From the NCBI GenBank assembly GCA_002005505.1, contig KV908358.1:416183-480182 (forward strand): a DNA stretch of 64,000 nucleotides. The letters are read 5' to 3'. The notes under the pieces were generated by a model that was not told the origin of the DNA, made no database searches, and was given only the letters and a program-made list of their open reading frames with translations. The translations under genes were made by a program, and so were the position numbers. Below, piece by piece: positions 1 through 16,192 of this stretch (its first letter is position 1; every line of letters begins with the position of its first letter). Source of the stretch: Botryococcus braunii (lineage: Eukaryota > Chlorophyta > Trebouxiophyceae).

Positions 1-3111
<3,111 letters not shown>

Positions 3112-3369
3112 GACGGAATTTGGTATTCGACTACTCAAACACTTTGCGAGTGTGATGTGGGAGGCACTATGCGACGCCCATATCAAACATAATACAGTAG
3201 ATATTCTGGCACACGCATGAGAGCTGACGCTGCATCGTCCATGGACGGCATTTGACGTCATGTGACGTGCTGAGTCAAAAGGTGTGGAGTGCCGGTTTAC
3301 CTGGCAAAACCGGCAACGGCCGTGTGACGCCGCAGCCGAGACCAGATACTGACCCGGTGGCAAGCAAAA

Positions 3370-4425
<1,056 letters not shown>

Positions 4426-6706
4426 GGCCCTGAGCAGTCACCATGTCTGGGCAATTGGTCCACATGTGGTCCAGCTGTGAGCCCATGATCGTGGATGGCC
4501 CCGAGTGGATGAGGCGGGCCCGCCTGCTCGACATGAGAGACGCCAACGAGATGTGGTGACCGTGAGGCTCTTTGCTCAACATATTGATGTTCAGATCACC
4601 GCACACAATCCAAGGCTTATGAGGTAGCAACCGACTGAGGGAATCCAACACATGGGGCATACTCCCCACCGAAGGGCTGCGATATACATGCACCACACGC
4701 AAATCCGTGTGCGGAAAGACGAGGTCCACAAATAGGATCTCACACCCATGCTCACATATGCTTCCTGTCTCTGTAATGTTGTTTGCGATATGGGCGTGTG
4801 CGAGAGCCAGGGAGCCATTCTTGTGATGCGGGTGAGTATGGTTGTGGTGCCCTTGAACGATGGCGGAGAATTCACCGAACTCATCCTGCATGATGTCAGA
4901 GATGTCACTGTCCGCACAATTGGTCTCGCTGGCACAAATCAGATCCACGGGGCTGGGGCCATGCCGCCGCTCAGGCATGCAGAGCCAGTGAGCTGCGATC
5001 TCGCGATGGCTGCGCAGGGAAGCGGTGTTGTGGGCCACGAGTGTGATCTGGTCAGGGGCCCCACGGATCGGGTAGGGGATGGTCGCGGGCCTCTCACGCT
5101 TGGCTTTTTCCACGGCTGCCAAAGCTGCACGGCTGACACAGATGTCGTCCGGATTGTACGTGCCGGGAACGATGTACGTGCCTTCAGGGGTCTTGGCACG
5201 TGACAGCGCCATATAATGCAATCCTTCTCGCTTATGTTGCCTCTTTGGGGGAGTGAGATCGATCACCGCCGCTTGCAAGTCCATGCCTTGAGAACGATCG
5301 TGCGTACGTGCATTCGCAGGCAACAGTGGCAGCTGCAAGACTTCAGCTGTCCGCCTGTCCCGTCGTAGATAGAGTTGTTCGCGGGGAATCGGTGTCCAAG
5401 CCGGGTTGATGAAGGTGGTCTCTCCTAGTGGCAGGAACCGCTTTTGGTTGCGGCGCCGAACTTGTCCGACTCTCGGATCTGTAAACAGAACCCATGCCAC
5501 ATCGTAGACTTCCACGCCATGCGTTTGGCGTGGCTCGTACGTGCGAGTCACGGCCTTAAGGATCCCATCCGCTCCGTTGACCAGCCCGTCCCCATGTTGG
5601 TTGTTCACGGTGTACTCTACCATCATGCCGACTTTCAAATACAGCAAAAACAGTCCCCCGCTTTTATACATGGCTCGGGAATAGTTTTCGCGCACAGTGT
5701 TTGCTTCCTGCTTGAAGAAGTTCAGAGCCTCGGATTTTGAGTTGGGAGTGAGGGCCTGGGCCGCAAAGCAAGCGGGTTGCGCTGGAGATGCATTGTAAAC
5801 CCGCTTGTTGTGCTGCACAACTCGTTCGTTCGTGCAGCAATGCATGGGGAGGTGGGCAGGAGCGTCCCGTTCGAGGCCTTTCCACCGTGCATTGTCTTCA
5901 GCTGTGTGTTCACCAATGCGCATTCGATTGAGTGCGTGCAGCATCCAGCCGTCTTCTTGACGCATGACTTGGGTCAGCTCTGCAACACGAAAAAGCTCCC
6001 ACAGCTGCACGTCGGAGTCCAGACCGCGTAGTGCCAATTGGCAAGGCGCGAAGAACTGTTGGCCTCTGATGATGGGCTCAAGCTGCATGAAATCTGCAAA
6101 GCAAGCCATGTTCACGTTGCCGAAGGGAGCGCGGAAGTTGTTCCCATACTCCTGCAAATCATTGTGCAAATGGGCCAGGTTTTTGTTCGGCACTTGGGAG
6201 GCTTCGTCCAGTATGAACACTTTGAGGTCCTTGTACTTAGCAATCAGCACCTGTTTCTTGGCATTGCTCAAATTGCCCTCGCTGTTTGGGACCCACCCCA
6301 TCGCGCTATGCAGAGTCTGCCCGTTCGCCAGCCATGCAGCCTTGCCGTTTTGTGCGGCCACTTGAATCAAGATCCCTGCGCCATCTCCATGGATGTTGCG
6401 AGGTAGGACGCGCTCCAAAGCTTCTCTTGAAAACCTCAACGTGCAGCTTTTTCCGGTGCCAGCGCCTCCGGTGACAACCAACATGAGCGGGTCTTTCTCG
6501 AAGCCCCATTCGTGCATGAGAACATGTTGGACGGCATACTGACAGACGCGCCTCTGTTGGCCGGTCAGGATACTGCCTTGCTTTAGATAAGCGTCGTTGT
6601 CCCATAGGACGTGCGTGGTGGCTGTGCTTGAAATATGGGTGGGGGCTTCTTCCTGGTCTTGCAGAGGCAAAGCTTCGGGCAGGTCCGGAATAGTGCCCTC
6701 TGCCAT

Positions 6707-9700
6707 GAGGTTCGGTCCATGCTGTTTTCAGAGTAGACGCTACGTGCATCGTCCTCCATTTCCGCTTCTCGAGCAGCCATCAGCCTTTCCCAATCAATGG
6801 GTGCTTTGTACTTGTACTGCTCTGCAAGAGGCTCGATGCGCTCGCGGAGTTGTGCGTACCGCTCTGCATACGAAGGACATCCTCCCAAAAGAGCCACTTC
6901 CTCCTCTGCCTCTGAGTGGGTCGCCCATGCTGACCCTGGGGCAAATAGCATGATCATTGCCCGACATTCTTGTTCACGCTGGTAGGGCTGGGCAAGACGC
7001 TGAAGCGGGGAATGCCAGGCCGTATGCGCAAGCGCTTCTGGACTCCGGACGCTGTGTGAGTGCGGGAGGATAGGCGATGCCGTCTACGTCTACCTCTGTT
7101 AGCATGGGTGCATCACCATCATCCCTTGTTCATCGCCGTCTGGGTTGTCTTCTGCTGGCTCCGCCTCCAAGCTTTTCCGTTTCTTGCATGGTCGAGAATA
7201 GCGGAGCGCATAATCAGCCAAGCAGAGGTCAGGGCCATTGAAACGCCGTCTGTTTTGCACATACTCGCGAAAGTGGTCGTGCAAGTTGGCATGAACACAT
7301 CCAGCGATTCTGCAGACAGGTCGTCCAGCATGGTTTTGTGTTTCAAGATGACGCTGCGCTCGGTGGTTGGCCGACTATCAATGAAGAACACGGCGCGGCT
7401 CAGATAGCGCAAGGGGTATTGCAGCAATAAGAAAGCCACCATCTGAGCACTCACTTCAGACATGTGCATAAACTTCAGCCCAGCGCTGCGGATCACTGCA
7501 GCCACATCGCCGTCTGTCCGAGCTCTGGAGATGATGTCATGCAAAGCCTGGCTGATGCGGCGGTCGCCTTTCAGCATGTAACTTGTAAGGTACTGCACGC
7601 AGGCATGCTCATCCAAGATGAACTGCACATCCGTGTGGGCTTCCCATACGCTGGTGATTTTCGCATTGAAGGTGTTGACGCGGATGTGTTGAGGTTCTCT
7701 CTTGTAAAACACGACTGCAGGTCGCTGCAATGCAGAGCTATTGCTCTCTCGTAATCTGCTTCCGTCACAGCGCAGCAAGCTAAAAATTGATCGAAAGTCA
7801 ACCGAGTCAGAACTTCATCCTCACCTGACAATGGGCCTTTTGCGCGCAAGGCCGCATCGAGTCGTGCCAATACGGCGTGGATCCGTTCAGGTCCTCTGCT
7901 GCAGTTTTGGCTTCCTCTGGTGAGAGCTCAAGGCTTCGCAAAATGCGGCTGCGGCGCATAGGGTACCAGGGAGCGTTGAACCGGCACTTGCTATTTTTGT
8001 TCAAGCATTTGCCCTTGCACACACATGAGTATGCAATGGTTGCAAATGTTCTGGCAGAGATCGAAGATCCGTTGTGATGTACTGATCAATGAATTCCTCA
8101 CATGCACCATCTTTGCTGGGGTCCTCTCTCACAAACTTGGGGCTGTCCTTCACCCAAAGCAAGCTGTGACGGTGGGGAGTACCTCGCTTCTGGGCTTCTT
8201 CTACATGTGCCCGATCAACGACATCCCCAGAACATCCGTGTTATCGATGATGTGAGTAAACAAACCCTCCATGCGCGTGTAATAGTACTTTGCGACCAGT
8301 ACTGGGTCACTGCTGACGAGTTCACACCGCTGTTTGAAGGACAAACTCTCTAGCTCTTCATCTGTCGGGTGTCTGCCGTGCTCTTGATAATACAGAGTCT
8401 GCAAAAGTTCCACCCATTTGGTGTCTGCACAGGAAGCCGTAAAGAAAAAGGTAGGGGTGCCACAACCGCGTAAAAAGCCAAAAAATCTCGCCGCATGCCT
8501 TTCATGTAGTCGGGAGAAGTGCGCAGACCTTCCAAATGCAGCACACCATCCTCTTGTAGGATGGCTTGTTTGATGAAGTCGATATGTTTGGCATTGTCTG
8601 CTGTGATCGTCTTTGTTTGTGCTTTGCCTTTGTGCATGCTCAGCAAAGCTGCCTTAAAGACAGTGGCTGTTTGCTCGTCTCGCAGCATGTGAAATAGCAG
8701 CTCTGTGCTTCTCCCAAATCGTCGATCTACATGTGAGATTTGATGTTGATTCAGTTGATGTTTGGTCAGGCCATCGGGATTTTCTTCGAAATAGCCGCCG
8801 AAGACCTGGGGGAACATCTTGGCTTTCAGGGTTTCATCCTGCCAACAAGGAACAGGCACGTTGCCTTCCGCTGGAGCTACTCTGATTTCTTCTTGTTGTA
8901 GCACTCGGATGCCTTCTGCATGGGTTCCTCTGCTTGCATCTCGCGAGTCTCTGCCTGATTGTATCTAGCAAAATTATCCAGGATCCCATGCACATTGTTC
9001 TCAAATATGCAGGTGTCCGTGTCCGGAGCCCTCCCCTGATTCTCCTCTACTTCGTTGTTGTCATCCTGGGCACCGTGTTCTTCACGGCTTCATCCGCACA
9101 TCAGTATCAGATGCATGCTCGTCTTCGGCATGGACAGCTTCGGGATCGGGAAAGTCTTCTTGTAGCTGGCGCAGTTTCGCAGCATCGAATTCGAAGTTGC
9201 TATACACGGGGTTTTGAGAATCACTTCTATTGCCGACAGCAAGCAATCGGCTCGAATGAACCCGCTTTTGTAGGCGTGCCTGTGGGATATCTTTCGCAAC
9301 AATTTTCCAGAGTACATTACATACGGCCGATAATCATTGGGCAGAACCCGTTCCAGCTTCCGTCCATCGCTGGGCACGCATACCACATGCCCTTTCAACC
9401 CCTTTTGCATCGTCGTTGGCAATGTCATAATGCGTTGAAAAGGAACAACCGCAGCAAGCAATGCTCCTTCAAACCTGTTCAATTTTGCGATTGCTGGATG
9501 AATTACATTCAGCGGTGCATATTTTGGTTTCCAATGTGCTTTGCTTCTGAGGTTCGCCCTGCATGGCCGACAGCAGCGGTACTTTGCATCGCGATGTGCA
9601 CGCCACCTCGCCAACCTGGTGTTCACTCGGTCTCCCATTGTTTCACTTGCAAACGGTTCATCGGTGCAATCATGCACTTCGTCATGCCGTTTGACTTGTA

Positions 9701-9845
9701 AGCAACAAGAACAAAAGGAATCAATGCACCCGCAAGCGCCCTTGAATCGCGTCAACCTTTCCTCCCAAGCAGCCTCTTTGGATCGTGTGCTTCGTCCTCG
9801 CTTAATGCTTGTGGGCTCTAAAGTGGGGCTGCTACAGAGACTGGA
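6707..9845 (-). pseudogene. Helitron Rep N-terminal half, broken by several frameshifts
   Basis: Upstream part of the same replicase, spread over several minus-strand frames. In order: a Cys-rich start near 9.7 kb; a DUF6570-like block at 9.1-9.6 kb ('LNRFEGALLAAVVPFQRI', 'MTLPTTMQKGLKGHV'); a Helitron_like_N region at 8.35-8.9 kb ('VFGGYFEENPDG', 'LRTSPDYMKGMRRDFLAF'); the Rep HUH motif near 8.2 kb, where 'KRGTPHRHSLLWV' is readable only after a one-base shift from the 'LIGHM' frame; a 'CKGKCLNKN-CRFN' segment at 8.0 kb; and 'YLTSYMLKGDRRISQAL' at 7.5-7.6 kb. I count at least six frame changes between 6.7 and 9.2 kb. Either this copy is dead or the region has many small indel errors. Confidence 0.8.
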
Positions 9846-10010
9846 TCTCTAAGTGCCGTTTCTATTGGCTTGTACCATTCATGCTAAGCTCAGCAGTAGA
9901 AACGGCTTCTTGACGCTCAAGTGGTGCTTCTAGGTCGGCAATTCCCTGCGCGGTTACTTGTGATGGGACCGTGCTGCTTGGAACGGCTTGTTGACCCCTT
10001 TGTGTTGTTT
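9846..10010. other. Gap between Helitron remnant and broken unknown ORF
   Basis: No coding signal or Helitron terminus recognised. The 5' end of the Helitron (which would lie to the right) could not be located. Confidence 0.4.
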
Positions 10011-11080
10011 CTACATCCATAAGTCCCCGCACGTTACTTGTGATGGGACTGTGCTACTTGTATTAAGCTGAATAACAGTTACAACGTCTTGTGTGAAACG
10101 ACCATGCCCGTCTCCGATAATCGGGTCCTGTTGTAGTAAATTCATTGGTTGCCACAGTTTGCAATGCACACTGGGCGTTCCACATACCAAGTATCCCATT
10201 TGTATAGTTGGACAACATGGTTGAACCATCACCCACATGCTCCAATATGGCACCGCATGCATGCCAGACGAAATCCACCACACCTGGCACTCGACAATTT
10301 CGAATACTGCTCTGTGCGGCAGGTGGGATTTCTATTGAGATACTGAAACCATTTTGAAATTCACTTGCAACTTGAGAAATATCTGTGTGAAGGCGCGCAA
10401 TGTCAATGTGGCTTCATTTGACATATAAATACAAGCTTGCACGACATTATCACATGTACAAGGCATTTGCTGAGATTGCCCAAAATCGTGGTGAGTATTG
10501 CAGCCGGAATAGTAGTCGTATTCATATATACCCATAATGTAATCTTAACACATTCCTGCACTGCAGCAAATGATGAAGTAAAGCGCTGTGAGTTCATTTG
10601 TAAAGCATTTAAACACAACATTTGAGCTGTCCATATTTTACAAATTCTAGTGGCCATGCCTTGACTGTTTTCAACCCAATCCAGCCCCAACTTTTGCATA
10701 TGGAAATATGCATTAACAACTAGCTCTGGGAGCGTGTTAGCAGCAGGACATCCTCGCATGCTCAAATCCGATTTCGATGCTTTCGATTGTTTTGCAAACA
10801 TTTCTACAGCCTGTTTCACACGCCCTTTCTGTATCGGCCCTTTGAACTCTAACATTGACCACAACCGCTTCTTACAAACCATGACATCCTTTGTGATGGT
10901 GTCTTGACTGATTGCAGTTGCGAAAGTTTGCATGCTATCTGCATGTTCTACAGTTTCTGCAACAAAGAAGCAATACAGCATTTTCAGCACTTGGACATCT
11001 ATGCTACAAGTTTTTGGCACACTTGTAAAAATAGTCACCCATTCCTGCAGTGCAGGGTTATTGGCTAACATGATATTCAC
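10011..11080 (-). pseudogene. Unknown protein, frame-broken
   Basis: Not recognised. The minus strand is open with normal-looking composition from 11080 to about 10540 (225-codon frame beginning 'MNIMLANNPALQEW'). It then appears to continue in a second frame ('CTCDNVVQACIYMSNEA', near 10.4 kb) and a third ('VVDFVWHACGAILEHVGDG', near 10.27 kb) before meaning is lost near 10.06 kb. No catalytic motif, zinc finger or membrane segment stands out. It lies on the same strand as, and just upstream of, the Helitron replicase and has a similar rate of frame breaks, so it could be cargo or an accessory ORF of that element, or an independent decayed gene. Confidence 0.35.
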
Positions 11081-12119
11081 CTATCACGGAGTTCTAATGT
11101 TTCATAAGTCAAATCACAAGATAGTTGGTGCTTTTGCTGTATGCTTTTGCTTTATGCTCAATGCTTTTGCTTTACGCTTCAGGGTTGTGCTTCGGGAAAG
11201 CAATCGTGCATCCGTATGCCTTTTTCTTGGATGGCCTCTCTCTTCCTCCTGCAGTCCACCCCAACACATTTCACGTCAAGACTGCATTTCAGGTCCGCTA
11301 TCTTTGATCGTAACCGTATCACGGCAAACGTAAATCGTGATTTTCGTAAATCACAGCACTGAATATACATTCTAGTTGTGCAGGAAGTACCACAAGAATT
11401 TACAAATACACACATTTGCTTTTGCATTTGCTGTTGTGGGTGCACTTTTCAACATAGTGCACATAACTTTCTAAAAATAGCATTGCTATGATTGTCACTT
11501 GGGTGTTTGCACATTAGCATATGTCCACTACAGAACAATACATAAAATACCACATGTCTATAGTTCACCTGACAGTTCCATATATCTCTATACTTCCTGG
11601 TTGCGCTAGCTGCTACCTTGGCAGATATTGTTTGCAGTCTATCGTGTCGGGGAATACCTACATGTATACCTCATATCTTTTCAAGCTTTTCCTTTGTCAC
11701 ATATCATGGACGATCCAGTGCTTTACGTGCACTCTCATTAGTAGTTTGAAGCAAGTACTGCCTTTATTTAACATCTGCAACCTCCCCACTTCAATTTCAA
11801 TCTGTATTACACTCCATCAAACAAATTCCCCTCAGCTATGACTTGTCTTTCCTATGCTGCCCCATTTGGCCCTATGTCACTACATTTATGCATATGCAGT
11901 TGTACAATTGTACGACCTATTGCATTCAACCTCTTGTGATTAGCATTGTTGCCACTGTCTATTCGAAGCAGCAGTTGGGCACCTCCATACGTGCAGTACA
12001 TAATACACGATACCCGAATGTTTCTGATATAAACACTTCAACACACACTGCAATGACTCCTATTACACTTGGTTTGTCACCTTGGACTTCCCATTCCCAA
12101 GGTCTATTTCCTGTCCATA
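11081..12119. other. Unassigned AT-rich DNA
   Basis: No gene, RNA or repeat recognised. Near 11130-11185 a short 'atgcttttgct' motif repeats a few times. Plus-strand open frames here lack recognisable motifs. Confidence 0.5.
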
Positions 12120-14180
12120 CTACATGTGGTATAGGGGCCCCTCAAGGGTCCGAAGGGCCCCAAAGGCCCCCAACGGACATAACATTCTTAATACGCAACC
12201 ACTTCGTACTATCCACATGTGTATTTTCTCAATATCTTCCAAGCTTTTACCTTGTCAGTTCTTGTTAGCAGTCTGTGGGTTTCCTTGCATCATCATCACT
12301 CGCTTCAGGCCTTGTACTCTCCTTCAATTCGCATCTGCACCCCCCCTACTTTCAGTTCCAGCTTTGTCAGATCGAGTTTTTCCAAGCTACAACTAACATC
12401 TGAACCTGTGTGAAGACATCTGTTCCTATACATTGGGCTTACAATTCTACAATGTGCATCTGCACACCTCCTTATGTCCACTACACAATACCCCATACCC
12501 CAAATGTTTCTGATACCCGCTTCAACAAATAGTGCTACATCTCCCAACACATATGCATTTGTTCATTTTGCCACAGACACCTGGTAGAAGCTGCCTAACG
12601 CAACACATGTGGTATAGGGGCCCCTCAAAGATCCTAAGGGTCCCAAAGGCCCCCAAGGGACATGTCATTCTTAATACGCAACCACCTCCCAAGATCACCA
12701 TGTGTGTTTTGCTCGTGATTTTCTAAGCTTTTACCTGGTCAGTTCTTGTTAGCAGTCTGTTGGTTTCTCTTGCATCATCATCACTCGCTTCAAGCCTTAT
12801 ACCCTCCTTCAATGTGCATCTGCAAACCCCCTATTTTCAGTTCCAGCTTTGTCAGATCAAGTTTTTCCAAGCTATACATCGTCTTTCCACGCTCCAACTA
12901 ACAGACATCTGTTCCTATACATTTGAGCTTACAACTCTACAATGTGTTGTGCTTTACCTGTTGGGAATAGCATTGCTGCCACTATTTCTCAGGAGCATTT
13001 GCACACCTCCTTATGTCCACTACACAATACCCAATACCCCAAATGTTTCTGATACAACCGCTGCCACAAATACTGCTACATCTCCCAACACATATGCATT
13101 TACTCATTTTGCCAGAAACACCTGGTGGAAGCTGCCTACCGCAACACTATGGTATACAGGCCCCTCAAAGATCCTAAGGGCCCCAAAGGCCCCCAAGGGA
13201 TATGTCATTCTTGATACGCAATCACCTCACAATAACACCATGTGTCATACGACCGCTTCAACAAATACTGCTACATCTCCCAACACATATGCATTTGTTC
13301 ATTTTGCCACAAACACCTAGTGGAAGCTGCCTACCGCAACACATGTGGTATACAGGCCCCTCAAAGATCCTAAGGGCCCCAAAGGCCCCCAAGGGACATG
13401 TCATTCTTAATACGCAACCACCTCACAATATCACCATGTGTGTTTTGCTCGTGATTTTCCAAGCTTTTACCTTGTCAGTTCTTGTTAGCAGTCTGTTGGA
13501 TTCCTTTGCATCATCATCACTACCTTCAGGCCTTGTACCCTCCTTCAATGTGCATCTGCAACCCCCCTACTTTCAGTTCCAGCTTTGTCAGATCGAGTTT
13601 TTCCAAGCTATACATCGTCTTTCCAAGCTCCACCTAACATCTGAACCTGTGTGAAGACATCTGTTCCTATACATTTGGGCTTACAACTCTACAATGTGTT
13701 GTGCCTTACCTTTTGAGAATAGCATTGCTGCCACTATTTCTCCAGAGCATTTGCAAACCTCCTTATGTTCACTACACAATACCCAATACCCCAAATGTTT
13801 CTGATACAACCGCTTCAACAAATACTGCTACATCTCCCAACACATATGCATTTATTCATTTTGCCACAAACACCTGGTGGAAGCTGCCTACTGCAACACA
13901 TGTGGTATACAGGCCCCCCAAAGATCCTAAGGGCCCCAAAGGCCCCGAAGGGACATGTCATTCTTAATATGCAACCACCTCACAGTATCACCATGTGTGT
14001 TTTGCTCGTGATTTTCCAAGCTTTTACCTTGTCAGTTCTTGTTTGCAGTCTGTGGGTTTCCTTGCATCATCATCACTCGCTTCAGGCCTTGTACCCTCCT
14101 TCAATCCGCATCTGCACCCCCCCTACTTTCAGTTCCAGCTTTGTCAGATTAAGTTTTTCCAAGCTATACATCGCCTTTCC
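12120..14180 (+). repeat. Long tandem array, about 480-556 bp units
   Basis: A GC-rich landmark ('cctcaaagatcctaaggg' followed by 'ccccaaaggcccc') recurs near 12.13, 12.61, 13.15, 13.35 and 13.91 kb. The flanking text also repeats ('ttttaccttgtcagttcttg', 'cagttccagctttgtcag', 'catctcccaacacatatgc'). Successive spacings are roughly 485, 540, 200 and 555 bp, so one unit is internally deleted and the last is partial. Plus-strand frames through it repeat 'GPSKILRAPKAPKG', but frame breaks differ between units and I do not regard it as a gene. Confidence 0.85.
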
Positions 14181-15789
14181 ACTTCACTAGCATTCCTATA
14201 TGATCGTCACTCGGATGCAGCAATTTCCATACTTCCGAAATGATTTGCCAACATGCACCCTCTTTTATTCAGCATCTGCACCCTCCCAACTTTCATTCAT
14301 ATTCCTATTGAACTTCGCCACATCGGCTTTCCCTCAGCTGCCTCGCTGATTCCCAGCCTGCGTTATCCCGACCGTCCCATGCCGACTCTCCTCTCCTCTC
14401 CTCTCCCCTCCCAACCCATCTTTCTCCAACCTCCCCACCCATCTGTGGTACTCTGCGAATCTCTGCTGCACACCGGCACTTCGGCTTGCAACCAGAAATG
14501 CAAGGGCAGAAGATATAGCTTATGGAAGTGACGCTGCTTGTGACCCCTTATCCCCTCGGGCACGGGGGACCCCTGCACCCTCCTTTATTCAGGCCCTGCA
14601 CCCTCCCAACTTTCATTCAAATGTCTGTTGAGCTTCATCACATCGGGTCACAGAGAAGTTACGCGGTCGACGACAGATCTGCCGACGACATATACGTACA
14701 AATCCCCACATACCCACATCCCCACATTTACAACTATAGTTTTGAGTTGCCTCCTTTGTTTTCATTCTAAACCTGCTGCTTCATCATTCTTGATAATTTT
14801 TCTTCTATTTACAAGATCACATATCAAAACCCTATGTATATGCTCGTGCCGACGGGATTTCAACAGACCGGCTTTCACCTGCGATGGCCCTGCAAACCAA
14901 AGATCCTACTGCCAAGATCAAGTCATCAGCCAGTCTCTGTCATCAAATCCGTTGTGTACCCCGATCTGAGCTTTCTCTCATACATTCCGACTCCGCAACA
15001 TAGCCGTTCTGACACCCGCTGTCATGGATAGGACCTGCTCTCACCACAGAACAGCCTCCACACGGACTCCGCGCCGTTTCCACGGCGCAGAACTTCCATT
15101 GCCTTAATATGTCTTAAAAATGTCTTACTCTTGATGGCCGAAGTCAGAATCCTTGAAAGTGGGCACATCGATGTCCGCACTCGTCGTGGAAAACAGTTTC
15201 CATCGTATCCCTGTGAACCACTCCTCGCAGCCCTCAAAACTTTTCAGCACATCATTAAATATTAAAACGGCATATTTGACTGAGCCTCATCACATATGCT
15301 GAACTTTGCAAGTTCGTGTCGACGGTTTTTCGGAGTGCACATCTGCGCGGCTCCCTCAGCAGCAGAGCACATGACCAGGTCACGTGGAAGAGGTGGCAGC
15401 ATTACGCGCCTTGCAGCGCGAGTGCATGGCGCAGCGTTACCTGCAATACACGGCAATACAGCGCTGTACACAGGCTGTACAAAAGCCTCCGCTCAGGCTG
15501 CCACGCCGCGAAATCCCATCTCTCCGGGCTAGATTTCCCATCTAAGAAATGGATTTGCGATTTAGAGGGCTTACGGACAGCTTCCGGACCTCGGAGCTAC
15601 ACCGCATCTCCGCGGAGCTGAACCCTGTTTATTTCGAAGGCAGTTGCCAACAGAATTTTTGGCATAATTATACGCCTGCCTCGGATCTCTGGCGCGTGCA
15701 TGGCGTTACCCGCGCGTCCCCATTATAAGCCTCCCCAGCGGGCATCCAAGGCTGTCGGCCCCCGACACCGGAAAGCCTGCACCCCAGAG
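14181..15789. other. Unassigned DNA with a small repeat pair
   Basis: A block reading 'caccctcccaactttcatt' near 14280 recurs near 14600 with its surroundings (about 75 bp, 320 bp apart). Nothing else is recognised up to the start of Copia-A homology. In particular I find no LTR here that would match the 3' LTR of Copia-A. Confidence 0.5.
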
Positions 15790-15793
15790 GGGG

Positions 15794-16141
15794 CAGGTTA
15801 AAGACTTCGTGTTTCATCTGTACGTTGGCCGACCTCTCCCTCTGCCAGCGTGGTTTGGTCCAAGATTTCCCACGTATCCAACATACAAATTCACTCCTTG
15901 GGAGCAATCATTCGTTAATTTGGAACCAGGTTTCATCACCAGAGAGAAATTTCGGAGGTATTGTAGTGTAACGAAGTGGCTCAACAAAGAGCAAGAATTT
16001 GCTGAGCACACTGCATATTTGGCTGTTGAGTCTGCATTGGCAACTATTCCAGTGAAGGCCTTTCAGGATTTGCTGATCCCTAACATTCGTGACGAGTCTG
16101 AGTGGGAAACTGATTCAGACTTTGAAGGTCTTGTGGATTAA
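15794..16141 (+). pseudogene. ORF0 of Copia-A, N-terminus missing
   Basis: C-terminal two-thirds of the small protein that precedes gag in these elements. From 'VKDFVFHLYVG' the frame runs to TAA at 16139-16141. It shares the conserved block with the Copia-B copy: 'WFGPRFPTYPTYKFTPWE', then 'SFVNLEPGFITREKF', then an acidic end 'ESEWETDSDFEG'. Upstream the frame closes at a stop, and neither the H3-like N-terminus nor the PPxY motif is present, consistent with 5' truncation. Function unknown. Gag starts 52 bp downstream. Confidence 0.7.
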
Positions 16142-16192
16142 GTGGTTTAATTGTGCCTCTGACTTTGGAGATTGACATTCAGTGTTTACACT

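Noticed and set aside
5444..6985. Plus-strand open frames of 60-133 codons opposite the helicase
   Set aside because: Shadows of the well-supported minus-strand PIF1/endonuclease gene.
12082..14190. Plus-strand frames repeating 'GPSKILRAPKAPKG'
   Set aside because: Frames are interrupted at different places in each tandem unit and show no domain, so I treat the region as a repeat array and not a repetitive protein gene.
15296..15621. Short open frames just left of Copia-A as a possible 5' LTR/ORF0 start
   Set aside because: Compared with the 3' LTR and with the other ORF0 N-termini, no similarity was seen; the element is taken as 5'-truncated near 15790.
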